A stretch of 64,000 nt of DNA from Fallopia convolvulus (Eukaryota > Streptophyta > Magnoliopsida > Caryophyllales > Polygonaceae). The stretch's first letter is position 1. Every line of letters begins with the position of its first letter. Shown piece after piece: positions 1-11,066 of the stretch. The stretch spans positions 14,240,501-14,304,500 of the forward strand of contig OZ024724.1 in assembly GCA_964016875.1 (NCBI GenBank), read 5' to 3'. The notes under the pieces are model-generated. The model was not told where the DNA came from. It searched no databases and saw only the letters and a list, made by a program, of their open reading frames with translations. Position numbers and translations under genes: made by a program.

Positions 1-1308
1 CTTGTTTGGAGCAATGAAATTAGTCGGGAAGAGTTTGAGGAAACTTGGCATTCCATAAGAGTCCATATATAGTAAACCCGGGCCAGATTCAGGCTTGAAC
101 AGTTCACAAAATAAAGAATCGGAAACATCAGCATTTGCATTTGCATAGTAAGTTCAGATATGAAATATATATGATATGTATGTATATGTATATGGACTAA
201 ATGTTTGACTCTGTGTGAAATAATTGATGATGGTTTATATTCACTGAGTATGTGACTCACGTAAATCGCAAAATAATTTTTCAGGTTCAGCTAGAATTTT
301 TATGACATGTGTCTCTTTTAGAGGTCACATTCATACAGGTCGGCCGGCTGAAGCTCTAAGCAACCTTCTCCTCCTCATTTTGCATCATAGACATATATGA
401 GTTGTAATATAAGTTTAGAGTGACAGATGTGTGTGCAACCTTTTATGGTTGATAATGTTTGCTATATGCTTATGCGGTTATCTTCATGATGCAATTTAAG
501 AGTGCAATTGATTCACAAAGGCACAATAAGCAGAAGTTAGAATTTGAATCTTCAACAAGCTCCCCCACTCTAATGACACCATTGGATCTAGAGAAACATT
601 GTGCATATGTTTACACCATAAACGTCTTGCTTCTGTATTTAAATGTGGTCCAAGCAATTTGGTCAAGGACGACAACATCCACGAGTATCACATCACTGAC
701 AGTTTGGGAAGGTACATGTTGTGAAACATGAGCTTCAAAATGAAGAGTTCATTTGCTCGTGCAATAAGTTCATCAATATTGGGATTCCATTATGCCTTAT
801 GTTTTTCGTATTCAAAAATATTGGTTTGAGGAAGGTGCCAACTAAATACATCAAGAATAGATGGACGAAGACATCAAATCTGACTCCTACTTTTGAGATA
901 GAAGGTTCAACAGTTGAACAATGTGATGTGATGAATGAGAAGAAGTTGTTGATTGCTAATTTATTAGGCGAGGTACACTCTTGCATTAATGCCATACGGG
1001 ACAACACAGCACCTCAAAGAGCTGATATGTTTCTTGAAGGAAAAAAGGAAACATATCTGAGCTTATTGGGAGGGGAATCATCTACATCAACAAGGCAGAG
1101 TTCAATCCAAATATTCTTGAGAAACAAACCGAGTGTTATTGAGGTACACCCTCCTGAACGAGCAGTGACAAAGGTCAGGAAGAAAGAAGGACGTATTATG
1201 GGATGTAAAGAGAAGGAAATGAAAAAAGCAAACAAGGAGCAAAGGGCTTGTGCGAAATGCAAGAAGCTTGGACACAACAGCAGGACATGCACCTATGTTC
1301 CCAATTAG
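1..1308 (+). pseudogene. FAR1/FHY3-related (FRS) MULE-transposase-like gene, 3' part, decayed
   Basis: Bases 1-60 read as VWSNEISREEFEETWHSIR, the EFE..W block that ends the MULE-type transposase core of FAR1/FRS proteins. A stop follows at 70-72. The protein resumes near 486 with FKSAIDSQRHNKQKLEFES and LEKHCAYVYT, the QRH and EKH..IYT blocks that precede the SWIM zinc finger. The SWIM-like part, ICSCNKF then GIPLC, starts near 745, followed by KVPTKYIKNRWTK. The C-terminus (about 1245-1300) is a CCHC-like knuckle CAKCKKLGHNSRTC. The frame changes near 610-720, and the usual SWIM histidine after GI.C is absent (CLMFF instead of C.H). The middle (61-480) lacks the expected AGMSTTQRSES-type block and may be an intron or a deletion. 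FAR1 proteins are transcription factors derived from MULE transposases; whether this copy was a host gene or a transposase is not decidable here. The 5' part lies outside the window. Confidence 0.75.
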
Positions 1309-1354
1309 ATCTCTCATTAATCATTGATTTCTGATACATAATTGTTGCATTAGG

Positions 1355-1690
1355 GTGAAAGGCATATCAATGAAAAAATTTCTGGTTTTGGATGAACAAT
1401 TAGCAGTTAGCAATGAACAAATTTACTATCTAATGAACAAAACCCTTTCGTTCTTCAATAAAATGTGTGAACAAAACCTAATGACACCATTGGATGAACA
1501 AAAAGCTAAGGTGTTGATGAACAAATCTAAGTTATGGATGAACAATTATAAGGTATTGATGAACAAATTATGAACACACATTCTCAATCGATGAACAATT
1601 CGAAGGTGTCGATGAACAAATCTAAGGTATCGATGAACAAATCTTAGGTATCGATGAACAAATCGAATGTATTAATGAACAAATTACGAT
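1355..1690 (+). repeat. ATGAACAA word array downstream of the FAR1-like gene
   Basis: About a dozen copies of ATGAACAA (often GATGAACAAATC or AATGAACAAATT) are spaced 20-25 bp apart between the two convergent genes. The word recurs in the introns of the neighbouring Ulp1-like gene but is rare elsewhere. The reading frame through it (DEQ/NEQ peptides) is a by-product of the repeat. Confidence 0.85.
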
Positions 1691-1965
1691 AAATCATGTT
1701 TTCTGAATCAAAATGTCACTCTAACACAAAGAACCTATTCAATAACCATCATCCACATTCCACACTATATAAAAAGAAAAACCAAATGTCTGCAGCATTT
1801 AATCCATACAAAACCATAAACTGTATTTCTAAACACAAATCGTACAAAAAAAAAACCATTCCAAACTGTTTTCAACAAACACGTATCATTGTACATCACT
1901 TCTTATTCTTTCCCTTCCTTGTAAGAGGAGCAAGAGATGCGACTGTCGGTTTACGTGAGACAAAT

Positions 1966-2569
1966 TATTGAACAAGCTTTTCAGCTATTGCCTTGTACTC
2001 GTTCAATGGACTCAACAACAACTCATTACAGTACCTTATCCTCAAGTCATCCAGTTGATGCTGATCGTGTTTATTGAGGCCACATTCCCAACCAGACAAG
2101 CCGCTGCCGAAGTACGTTTCCATGTGCCGCATCATAAAAATTCCACAATCAGTCTTGTTTCATGTATCTCTCCATTTCATCTCAAGATGTTCATATGTCA
2201 CCCTATCCAAATCCTCGAACAAAGTAGCCATCGCATCCATCTTGAGCGTCTTCAAAAGCTCGACAAAGAGCATTTTCTAACAAAATAACAACAATGATAC
2301 AAACACAATTCATTCAATATTAAACACACGTGTCAATGATAAATAACAAACTATTACAAAAACAAAATAAAACTCACCAATCTAGCAGATACGTGCTCAT
2401 ACTGTGCTTCCAAGGGCACATCAATCATTGAGTTATCAATTATGTGGAAACATGAAACTCTCACATTCAATGCAATACAATAGGTGCGATGAGGTACATA
2501 TAGGAAACACAAACTGTAAAATGCAGAGGAAAAACAAGCATGAACAAACCTTATATTCATTAAAAACAA
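1966..2569 (-). other. Ulp1 C48 protease domain remnant (H-D-C residues visible)
   Basis: One exon carries PHRTYCIALN and CFHIIDNS, the positions of the catalytic His and Asp in Ulp1-like enzymes. The next exon, which starts near 2278, carries NKTDCGIFMMRHMETYFG, the catalytic Cys block (DCG). It ends SPLNEYKAIAEKLVQ and a TAA at about 1966. A TGA sits four codons before DCG; it is explained by one C-to-T change of CGA. The family cleaves SUMO or SUMO-like conjugates. The copy is unlikely to be active with this stop. Confidence 0.7.
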
Positions 2570-3518
2570 AATAGTGAAGAGTCAATCTTTCTAATGAACA
2601 AATAGCAAATAACTCTGAACAATTGTGTAGTACTGATGAAGAAATAAATGAATATCAATGAACAAAAATGCATAACAGGCCAATCTTGCGCGCATTAATC
2701 CACTTGAAATTTTCAAGAGTGCCATAAAAGGCATTAATGAAAAACTGTATGGGATCCTCAACCCTAAAATCCTTGTCCAGTGGAAAGACCTGCAAAATAC
2801 ATATAAGTATAAATTAGATTGAAAATATCAAAAAGTCGTTAAAATAAGACAATGTGAATATAAAAAACCTTTTTCTTACCAAATCCTCAAGAGCCATAAA
2901 AAATCTCAAGGGTTTTGAGTCGCTTTTGCACTACTCTTGTATATTGAGATAATAGCTCCAAAGCCCGATTATATTTGATTCCACTTCAGATTTTAGTGCC
3001 ATTGAAAGAAAATCCTTTTTCATGGCGGAAACTTTCATCATCTTAAAGATTTCAACACTACACAAATCATAAACATTAAACCAAAAAACGATCAATTTTA
3101 ATAATAAAACCAACTTGAAGATATAAATAGAGCAATATGTAAAGAAAAAAAATACTATTCTATGCATTGTTACCCTCTTTGATCAGGAATGTCTTCAATA
3201 AGCCAATCGAACAATTTCTTGGCCGCATGAGATACTTTTTCTGTCAAAACAACACTCCTTTCCATGTAAGGTGACTTCACATAATCAGAAGGCTTAGATA
3301 TTCTTTTATCAAGTACATCCTCACCAGTAAGTTTAACACCAACGAGAGTGTCAATCGAACTAGAACCAACCTCATGCGCCTCATTCTTCATCTACAAATG
3401 TAAAAATACATATTATTCATGACACAAACTACATACAAAATCAATGGACGAAATGTCCTATAACTTATGAACAAATAAGCAAAAATCAATGAACAAATCA
3501 GAAATATCAATGAACAAA
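2538..3518. repeat. Intronic ATGAACAA words of the Ulp1-like gene
   Basis: Single copies of AATGAACAAA or TATGAACAAA lie at about 2538, 2594, 2657, 3465, 3490 and 3510, all inside predicted introns. The copy at 3510 overlaps a splice donor. None lies in an exon. Confidence 0.7.
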
Positions 3519-3519
3519 C

Positions 3520-4786
3520 CTCATCCTGAATCCTGTTCAGCTCCTCTTCAAATTTCTTATTTGCTTCAGCCTCCTTCATCTTATCTAAATCCTCTTGTTT
3601 CTTCTTCAACTCCATTCCAATTCTCTTCAATTCTGCATCCCATTCTTTTTTCCTACTCTTTTCCCCCTCTTTCTTTATCTTCTCTTCATCAATCTTCTTT
3701 TTCGCCTAAGCATAATCCTTCTTCCTCTTCTCTTCCTCTTCTTCTTTTCTCTTCTTCCTTTCCTCTTACCTCCTCTTCACCTCTTCACCTCTTCTTCTCT
3801 TTCTCCTCTGCTTCTCTCTTCTTATCTTCCTCTTCCTTGTTCCTCTTCTTCTCTTCCTCATCTTCCAACCTCTTAACCTCTTCTAGACGCATCTTCTCTT
3901 CCTCAGCTAGTTGTCTCCTTTTCTCTTCCTCCTCTTCCCGCTTTCTCTTTTCTTCCTCTTCTCTTTGTCTCTTATCTTCCTCCTCATCTAGTTGTCTGCT
4001 TTTCTCTACCTCCTCTTCCCGCTTTTTCTTCTCTTCATCTTCTCTTTGTCTCTTCTCTTCCTCCTCAGCTGCCTTTCTCTTTTTCTCAGCCTCCTCTTCC
4101 CACTTCTTCTTCTCTTCCTCCTCTGTTTTCCTCTTCTCTTTCTCCTCTTTCTTTCTCTTCTCCTCCTCTTGTATTAATGCATCCTCCCTCCTCATAGATT
4201 CCAACAAATTCTCTTCCCGCTTCCTCTTTTCTTCTTCTTCTTCTTCTCATATCCTCTTGTCCTCTTCATCCCTTTTTTACTTCTCTTCCTCCTCAATCCT
4301 TCTCCTGTCTTCCTCAGTCTTTTTTCTAATTTGTTCATTAGTTAATCCCTTGCAAGCAAAGGAAATCTTTAGTTCCTTCTTCCTTGTCACATCAACCTTC
4401 CTGGCCTCATCTTCTTGCATCATAACGCTTTCCCTACCGATATCTGCAACCCCATCCCAATCATCCCTCAACGGAGACACGCACATGTCAAAAGAAGGTA
4501 ATTCAAACCGCTTATTTGCCTTCATTGCGGCCTCAATTTCATCCAAAACCTTTGTACCTTCCTCCCAGAATGAATTTTGGCTTGGTGATTCAGAATCTTC
4601 TTGGTTGCCAGATTGGGATGATGATGAAACACCCTTCAACCCCAATAGCTTCTCAAAAGCTTCATTGATCTTGGTGAAAAGTCTGTGGCTGGCAATTTCA
4701 GTTGGAGCACTTTGTAGATGATCGAGATATCTCTTCAAAGCTGATGCAAGCTCCATTGACATCTCAAGATGTTCTTTCAGAAACGA
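3520..4786 (-). other. Exon 4 of the Ulp1-like gene: charged coiled-coil region
   Basis: After SFLKEHLEMSMELASALKRY, about 160 residues of ordinary sequence lead into a Lys/Glu/Arg-only stretch (repeats of EEEEKRKREE) of more than 200 codons, interrupted by about three stops. The exon ends at GATGAG before a donor that itself begins GTTTGTTCATT, the reverse complement of the intronic word. Low-complexity purine runs explain the long serine-rich and leucine-rich frames on the opposite strand, which are not genes. Confidence 0.7.
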
Positions 4787-4840
4787 CTACACAAGAAGTA
4801 ATCTATATAAGTACAAAAAAAAAAAAAAAAAAACATGCTA

Positions 4841-5059
4841 TGAACAAATGTTAGTTTGTGATGAACAAATGCTAGTTTCTGATGAACAAATGTTAGTTTG
4901 TGATGAACAAATGCTAGTTTCTGATGAACAAATGTTAGTTTGTGATGAACAAATGCTAGGTTCTGATGAACAAATGTTAGTTTGTGATGAACAAATGCTA
5001 GGTTCTAATGAACAAATGATAGTTTGTGATGAACAAATGCTTGTTTGTGATGAACAAAA
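4841..5059 (+). repeat. 21-bp minisatellite of the ATGAACAA word (intron 3)
   Basis: Eleven units of about 21 bp have the form TGATGAACAAATGYTAGTTTS. Units ending in G and C alternate, giving a 42-bp higher-order unit, and the last units are more diverged. A run of about 18 A precedes it at 4817. The array lies wholly inside an intron of the Ulp1-like gene (about 5130-4787 on -). A plus-strand frame of DEQMLVC/DEQMLVS heptapeptides exists only because the unit is a multiple of three. Confidence 0.9.
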
Positions 5060-5401
5060 TGATATGCCAGTTCATTACCATCATGCAAAAAATAAAGACA
5101 AAAACATTCAAAAATCAAAACAACACATACGTCACCTCCATCGCCAAGATCAATTCGTTCTTCAAAATGTTCAGAAGCAGGGGCTTTCCCTTCATTCTTG
5201 TCATGATCACCACCAGGGTACACAAACTCAAGCAACCCTCTAAAATAGCCTTTTCCAAAACCACCCTTGGAAACCTCGAAACTCTCTCTCTCTCTCAACC
5301 AAGTAATCATGGTTGAAATGCTTGATCACGGGGAAGGATCTTGGAGTTTCAGGATGCTGGTAGAGGAGCATACAATCACAATAGACAATCTGTCATGAAA
5401 C

Positions 5402-5482
5402 AAATTAATGAACAAATTAATCTTATTAATGAACAAATATGCATAAACCAATGAACAAATTGATGGTAGTAATGAACAAATT
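5402..5482 (+). repeat. ATGAACAA words in intron 2 of the Ulp1-like gene
   Basis: Four copies of AATGAACAAAT at intervals of about 20 bp fill most of a roughly 100-bp intron (5494-5390 on -). Confidence 0.8.
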
Positions 5483-5494
5483 AGAAAATCATAC

Positions 5495-6558
5495 CGGCAA
5501 CAATATGATAGATCCTCTGAAAAACCCATTGTTTGTTTTCCTCCATGAAGCAATATTCTCAACCAACTTCTCAACAAGATGAGCACACCAATCGTGCTCA
5601 CTGATCTTGTCCAAGTCCGCCAAATGATCCAAGAACTTTGAGTTTACACCACCATTTTGAATGTTCTCTATATAGAGGGTGTAGAACAATATAATAAAGT
5701 TCCTCCTAAACCAAGCACCACCATTTTCATCCTTCTTGATCAATGTACTCAAAAGCCCAATTTTGATCTTCTCAAACTCCATCAATTTGTTCTTCCCTAT
5801 CACCTCATCAATTTCAGGCAACACAAACTGTTCTCCAAAACTATTATACATATCTGAATGCTTGACAGTCTTCGGGACAAAAATTGTCCTTGGACCACGA
5901 GGTAGACCAAGGTAAAATTGCACAAGTTCAGGTGTTATCCTAACACCTGGTCCATCACCAATCTTCAATGTGCATGATGCAGGGTCGAAACAGCTAGCAA
6001 CATAGTAGCACAACTTACTAGGTAGATCAGTCACATTCCATTGTATGAGGTGCTCAAACCCCATCTCTTTAAGAGTAGTAAACTTGCTTCCCCCTTCAAA
6101 ACCAGCAATAACTTCACAAATCAGCTTTGGAGAGTTCCTTTGATTCAACGACAAATGCCCACACTTCAAAGGTCTCAATGGCATCTTCGCTTTTGACTTT
6201 TTCCCAACACCTTGTCCTTTACCGACAACAATATCAACTTTCCTCTTCTTCCCAACAACTTGTAATTCACCAACAACAGTACCCGTTTTCCTCTCAGATG
6301 GTTCATTTATCGTCACTCCCTTTCTAGGGATCATATCAATAAGCCACGCATCATCGGGGAATTCATCAGACGCAACCTTTTTTCCCTTGTCCAGCCGACG
6401 TCTCTTATTTGATGGAGACGACTCAACGACCGACTTTTGCCTCAATACAGGCACTTTGGTAGCAATTGCTTTTGAAACTGTCTTTTTAGCAATTGATTTT
6501 CTTCTCATATTCTTTTCGACGGTGCAAGAGGCATCACTTCCGGATTTGCTCCTGATTT
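5495..6558 (-). other. Exon 2 of the Ulp1-like gene: N-terminal DUF1985-like domain
   Basis: This uninterrupted exon begins with a basic stretch (SNKRRRLDKGKK and GKKRKVD, nuclear-localisation-like). A globular region follows with FEHLIQWNVTDLPSKLCYYV, FYLGLPRGPRT, GGAWFRRNFIILF and DLDKISEHDWCAHLVEKL. These match the conserved landmarks of the N-terminal domain of plant Ulp1-type transposon proteins (LG.P.G..., WF.RNF, ...DWC..V). The exon ends at TTGCCG before a GTATGA donor, phase 0. From memory, this domain class (DUF1985) also occurs in proteins related to VANC of VANDAL elements; a profile search would settle that. The exon has no stop codon, unlike the rest of the gene. Confidence 0.65.
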
Positions 6559-6698
6559 CTATTACAAAAAAGGGATAAAAGACAGTATAAACACATATTT
6601 TAAAAGCACAAAAAAAAACATATCAAAACATCAATACAAAAATAAATAAATGGAAAACCTCTTCGAATAGCAGATATTTCATCTTCTCCGATTGTCAT

Positions 6699-7772
6699 TG
6701 CACCAAACCTGAGATGTTTTACTTGTTTATAATTTGTAGAACGTTGTGCTTTCTCATTTCTCACACACGCGGGCGAGACTCTTCTTCATATATATATAAT
6801 TGAAATGCGAGATTACAACTACGGGGTTGTCCGTGATCTCTTTTACGAGATTCGAGGTCTCCATCTAACGAGGCTCGAGACCTCTTTGATTACAGCGAGA
6901 TTACAACTAACGAACTACGTTCGAGATTTTTGCTATTACAGATTGGGAATGATTGCTTATTTGAGATTCAAGATCTTTTGAGAGCGATGTATATCTTATC
7001 AACGACCTTCTTACAGGTGCGGGAGGGTTACTCTTGAGCGACTTGAAGTCTTTTTAGTGATCTTCTCTTGATTATAGCGTGGTCTTTTACGATTGTTTCA
7101 ACACACCGATCTTCAACAATCAAGATAGTTCTTGAGTTAGAGATGTTTTCGACCCCTTGCAACATGCGAGATTCTTCTCTGTTTATAGGCATAGGAAATG
7201 AGATTTCCCCACTATCCGACGTGGGACGAGCGAGCTGTAGTTACTTGATTGATTAAATGGGGGCAACTAGTGATTGGCTAGAGAAAGGGCAGTCCCTGAT
7301 TGATTGAGCGGGTTGGTTGTGTCAGCTTTTGATCGAATGAGGTTCTTCCCCTCGTCAACTCGGAACCATGTTTCCGATTCTCTACCTCATCTCGCTTATC
7401 CGCCTCTTGCTTTAATTGGAGATGCGCGACGTTTTGTTTGTCTGCTTTGGTTTTTTGGATGGGTGTAGCCGTGTAGGAAGACACCAGAAGCGACCTCAAA
7501 CGTCGTTCACACGGTTCTCCGACCTCGAACTTGTGTATTCTTTTTTTCACATGCCACTATTTCCGCGCACCATAAATAAGCAATTAAGACTTGTGAATGC
7601 TTCTTTCTTCCTTTTGTGAATATTTTTTGTGGAGAGCTATGAAGTTGTGTGAAGGTGGCGGTATGAGAATGAAGTTTTACAAAACTAGGTGTAATGATTA
7701 TCAGCATCTGCATAATGGTATAGTGACTATCAACTTCAACTCGTATCAGCTTTGAAGCGCCATAAGGAGCCC
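6699..7772. other. Region upstream of the Ulp1-like gene; no gene recognised
   Basis: Moderately GC sequence with short recurring pieces such as GCGAGATTACAACTA (near 6810 and 6896) and TTTTACGAGATTCGAG. It may hold the promoter of the minus-strand gene and one end of the presumed DNA transposon, but no terminal inverted repeat could be identified. The open frames here match no family I recognise. Confidence 0.4.
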
Positions 7773-8005
7773 AAATATATTAGTTAGTATCCTAAAAATA
7801 TCAAATACAAGATTAGAAACATGTTTGTTGATATTTCTAGCATGTCACGGGAAAGGATTAAGGTCATCATATTAAGTCAAATTGATTTTATAGCAAATAT
7901 ATTAGTTAGTATCATAAAAATAATCAAATACAAAATTCAAAACACGTTTGCTGATATTTTTCACATGTCACGTGAAAGAAATAAGGTTATCACATTAAGT
8001 CACAT
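7773..8005. repeat. Two-copy direct repeat, period about 122 bp
   Basis: Both halves run from ATATATTAGTTAGTATC through AATCAAATACAA, GATATTT, ACATGTCACG and GAAAG to CACATTAAGTCA or an equivalent, starting near 7775 and 7897. They differ by scattered substitutions. The repeat is adjacent to the LINE insertion site and non-coding. Confidence 0.75.
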
Positions 8006-8163
8006 CCTCTTTGCCAAATGTCGTTCCCACATTAATTCACCTCACATTTTATTGCCACATCTAACTAATAAAAAATAAGAAGTCCCCACATTAAGAAACA
8101 TCAGCTTTACCATATGTCACCCCCCTTAAGCTCCCCATTTAAAATTTGAACCTCACGTAAATT

Positions 8164-8182
8164 AAAAAATAGATGACAAATA
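8164..8182. repeat. Left target-site duplication of the L1-type LINE
   Basis: AAAAAATAGATGACAAATA here matches AAAAAATAGATGAAAAATA at 34666-34684 in 18 of 19 positions. The pair brackets the LINE even though 20 kb of later insertions separate its pieces. Confidence 0.85.
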
Positions 8183-8293
8183 GTAAAATAACTTGTACAA
8201 CACAAGCAAAATACTCTCAAAAAAGCTCTCTTTAGCTACTGTCGGCGATCTTATTTTGCTGACCCCCGGTATCTAATTTGACTTGGTCCTTTG

Positions 8294-9504
8294 ATGGCCA
8301 AGTCGCCGGGTCACCATCTGACGGTGATACCACCCTCCTCGGGGATGGAAGTGGATAGTGGCCATGACTCATCCGCCCCGCCGATGGTGCCTGCCTTGCA
8401 TGGAACCCAGTTCCCGACGTTGGGAAATGCTGCCAAATCTTTTCGTGATCCCTTAGCCTCGCTGGAGGAAAAACAACCAGATTTGTACGACACTGATGAT
8501 GATGTCGCTCCTGAGGAGGAGGATCCGAATTGTCCTACTGTGTGCTTGACGGCTCAAGAGAAACGACGACTGTGGGCTCCGTGGTCACGTGCTTTGATTG
8601 TTTGTATGTTCGACAAAGGCCCGGGGTACAAATTGCTTAAACGTAGTTTGGAAATCAAATGGGCTCTTAAGGGTTCCTTTTCTTTGATTGATGTTGGTAA
8701 TGATCGATATGTGGTTCGTTTAACAAATGGCGATGACTACGATCATGTGCTCACTCAAGGCCCTTGGAGGATTGGAGATAATTATCTCATGATTCGTCGC
8801 TGGACACCGGATTTTTGCCTACTAGTGACACCGTATCCATGCTTACTGTTTGGGTTCGCATTTCAGGTTTAGGTTTGAAATACTTTGATGAACAATGTTT
8901 ACGTTGTTTGGGTGCTAAGGTTGGAAAGGTTGTACGGGTGGATAGAACTACTAAAGATGCTGAGAGAGGCCAATTTGTTCTATCCAAATTGTTCTTCAAA
9001 GGCCGTGTTTGGAGAGTTCAATATGAGGGCTTACGCATGGTTTGTTACTCATGTGGTAAGATTGGACATACAATGGATGTTTGCCCATTGAAACCTGCGA
9101 CATCCACTGTGAGCCCAAACACAGAAACCAGTAACGGAGATCAACGAATGCCACAAGCTGCTACTGCACAGCCCACCACGACTCTGCCTATGAATACTGA
9201 TGAGCCGAAATTTGGTCCATGGATGCAAGTCAAGAAACCGATTCGCCGGCGTAGTAACACTTCACAAGCCTCCGGTCAGGGATCAACACATCGCCCAAGG
9301 AAATCCAATGCATCGCCTTATGCAGCCCCATCACCAGGCAATAGTGCTACGCTGACACAACAACAACAACCCCCGCAAGAGAAATCTAATCCTAGGTCGG
9401 TCGGAATAGTTTGGCCATCGGAGAATACAGGTTCGAGATTCACGACACTGAGTATCGCCGAAGAGATTTCTTGCCCAGATATTCCGCCAACTGTGAACAC
9501 TCTG
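8294..9504 (+). pseudogene. LINE ORF1, 5' part (DUF4283-like domain plus CCHC knuckle)
   Basis: It starts at the ATG of MAKSPGHHLTVIPPSSG. LTAQEKRRLWAPWSRALIV and VVRLTNGDDYDHVLTQGPW are typical of the DUF4283 RNA-binding-like domain of plant LINE ORF1. An extra T in GATTTTTGCC near 8815 shifts the frame; the protein continues with VWVRISGLGLKYFDEQCL and a zinc knuckle CYSCGKIGHTMDVC. The frame is then open to the insertion point at 9504, where the LTR of element 1 supplies a TGA. ORF1 proteins bind LINE RNA to form the retrotransposition particle. Confidence 0.88.
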
Positions 9505-10914
9505 TGATGTCTCTCTATTTGGTGGTGTTTTCATATGTGATTTCCTTTGTAAATATGTTTCTTTTTCCCCTTTTCTTGTGCGTTTTGTTCCTTTTTAGCT
9601 TAGTTCCCGTATTTCTATGCGATTCGGAGACTACGCGCATTTTGTGTGTTTGTAGGTAATTTGGCATGAATCGAGGATCGATTTGAAAGAGGGTCGAGAC
9701 ATGGAGCAAAGGCCGAGCTAAAGCGGGAAAGAGAGGAGCAAGCCATGAAGAAGAATAAGAGAAGCCAACAAGAAGAAGGTGGAACGAGGTCAGGACCGAG
9801 TTGCAACCACGTCGGGCCCGACTTTGAAATCTCCAACCTCGGACCGAGATGCACAGTAACTCGGGCCCGAGGTCCTCCGTGTCGGTCCGAGTCGGTCACC
9901 GAACTACTTGGGCTCCAAGGCACGAATTTGTGGACTTCCACTTTTGCCCCTCATCAAATCTATAAAAGGCCCTCTTGTCTTCTAAGAAAGGGTTCCGTCT
10001 CATACACACAAAAGGAGGAAGGAGAGGAGAAGGAACCAAGAGGATACTTGGAGAGCAAGGAGGAAGGAGAGGAGAAGGAAGAGAGAGAGAATCGGCCAAG
10101 AGAGGAAGACTTGATATGTTTTGTTGGTAGATTTGCTTTGATTTGCTTTGTTCTCGTGGATTTGAAAACCCTTGGTTGGAATTTGTGGATTGCTTTGGTT
10201 TTGAATGAAACTTTGCGTTGTTTTGAGATTGATTATGATGATTGCTTTCCCTTTTGATTTGATTGCATTCTTTGCTTGTCACATGAAGTAGATCTCCTTG
10301 ATCTTGGGTTATGGGGGAAAACCCTAGCTAGGTTTAGGCTAGAAACCCCAATTCCATAGCCTTGAGTGTTTGATCTAAGGAACCCACTCTACATAGAGCT
10401 ACAATTCCTTGCGAAAGTTGGGAATCAAGGATTGAGATTGGCAAAGTAGCGAAAGTGAACATGTGTCAATCTCAAGACCTTGCTTCGAAGGGGATTTCCC
10501 CAATGATCGAGGTGTAGAAGTGGTTGGAACGAGGGCGAAAGCACTCGATCCTAGTCCGATCATCACTCATTGCTTGAATTAGGGTGGAAAAGCCTTAATC
10601 TACTAGGGAAGGAACCCAAAAGCCCAAGATCTACTTTTAAATCTTTGAGTTCGACATCCCCAGCTACCTCGGGCCCGACTTACCCAGTGTCGGTCCCGAC
10701 TTCCTCTTGTCGCCAACCTCGGGCCCGACATGACCTCAGTGTGGTTTCCGACTGTTTTCTTTGTTTTCCTTTGTTTTAAACCCTCCTTTCTAGCTTTCTA
10801 GTATCTAGGCACATCGATCGAGTAGACTTCCCGAGTGTTCGACACCCACCACGTACTACAACGGGGTCGGGTTATAAATTGTATCTCTAGACCCTCGCAT
10901 CCCGAGAGCGATCA
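9505..10914 (+). repeat. Element 1, 5' LTR (1410 bp)
   Basis: It runs from TGATGTCTCTC to GAGCGATCA and matches 18641-20047 along its full length. It holds a TATA box at 9961 and four exact TCGGGCCCGA palindromes at about 9812-9865 and 10673-10730, with several one-mismatch relatives around them. Confidence 0.93.
9961..9968 (+). promoter_or_regulatory. TATA box of the element 1 5' LTR
   Basis: TATAAAAG lies in the middle of the LTR and is followed by GA-rich leader sequence. The same box is at 19084-19091 in the 3' LTR. It is the likely start of the U3/R boundary for element transcription. Confidence 0.65.
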
Positions 10915-10920
10915 AAAGAT

Positions 10921-10938
10921 TGGCGCCGTTGCCGGGGA
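10921..10938 (+). other. Primer binding site of element 1 (tRNA-Asp type)
   Basis: TGGCGCCGTTGCCGGGGA begins 6 bp after the LTR end and is complementary to the 3' end of plant tRNA-Asp, the usual primer of Athila-like elements. Confidence 0.85.
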
Positions 10939-11066
10939 AGTCTAAGTGCATTGAGCGCCAATTTGGTGAGTTTCTTGTGTTTTGGTAGTGATTTGGGTGA
11001 GGGAATAGCCCAAACCCTTTGTTTGTTTTTGATTTGGTTTGGTTTGTGTTTTTGTTTCATAGGTGT

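Larger units (their letters stand above)
1966..6698 (-). pseudogene. Ulp1-like (C48 family) multi-exon gene of the MULE-associated type, decayed
   Basis: Exons on the minus strand, with GT-AG borders read by eye: 6698-6659 (start ATG, MTIGEDEISAIRR), 6558-5495, 5389-5131, 4786-3520, 3391 to about 3171, about 3057-2935, and several short exons down to 1966. Exons 1 and 2 join in frame. The order is an N-terminal plant-specific domain, a long Lys/Glu coiled coil, a YVKSPYMER block, then a Ulp1/SUMO-protease-like domain. This is the order of plant Ulp1-like proteins carried by Mutator-like elements (KAONASHI type). Damage includes a frame change in a GA run near 5285, stops near 4276, 4247 and 3765, and an in-frame TGA just before the catalytic cysteine. 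The introns are filled with the ATGAACAA word. The gene runs convergently toward the FAR1-like gene, which suggests one composite MULE, but terminal repeats were not found. Confidence 0.75.

Noticed and set aside
3489..4721. Long plus-strand frame rich in serine, leucine and phenylalanine
   Set aside because: It is the antisense of the Lys/Glu coiled-coil exon of the minus-strand Ulp1-like gene; purine runs make pyrimidine-only codons on the other strand.
4848..5243. Frame of DEQMLVC heptapeptide repeats, superficially like a repeat protein or CRISPR-like array
   Set aside because: It is a contiguous 21-bp minisatellite without spacers, inside an intron of the opposite-strand gene; the open frame follows from the unit length.
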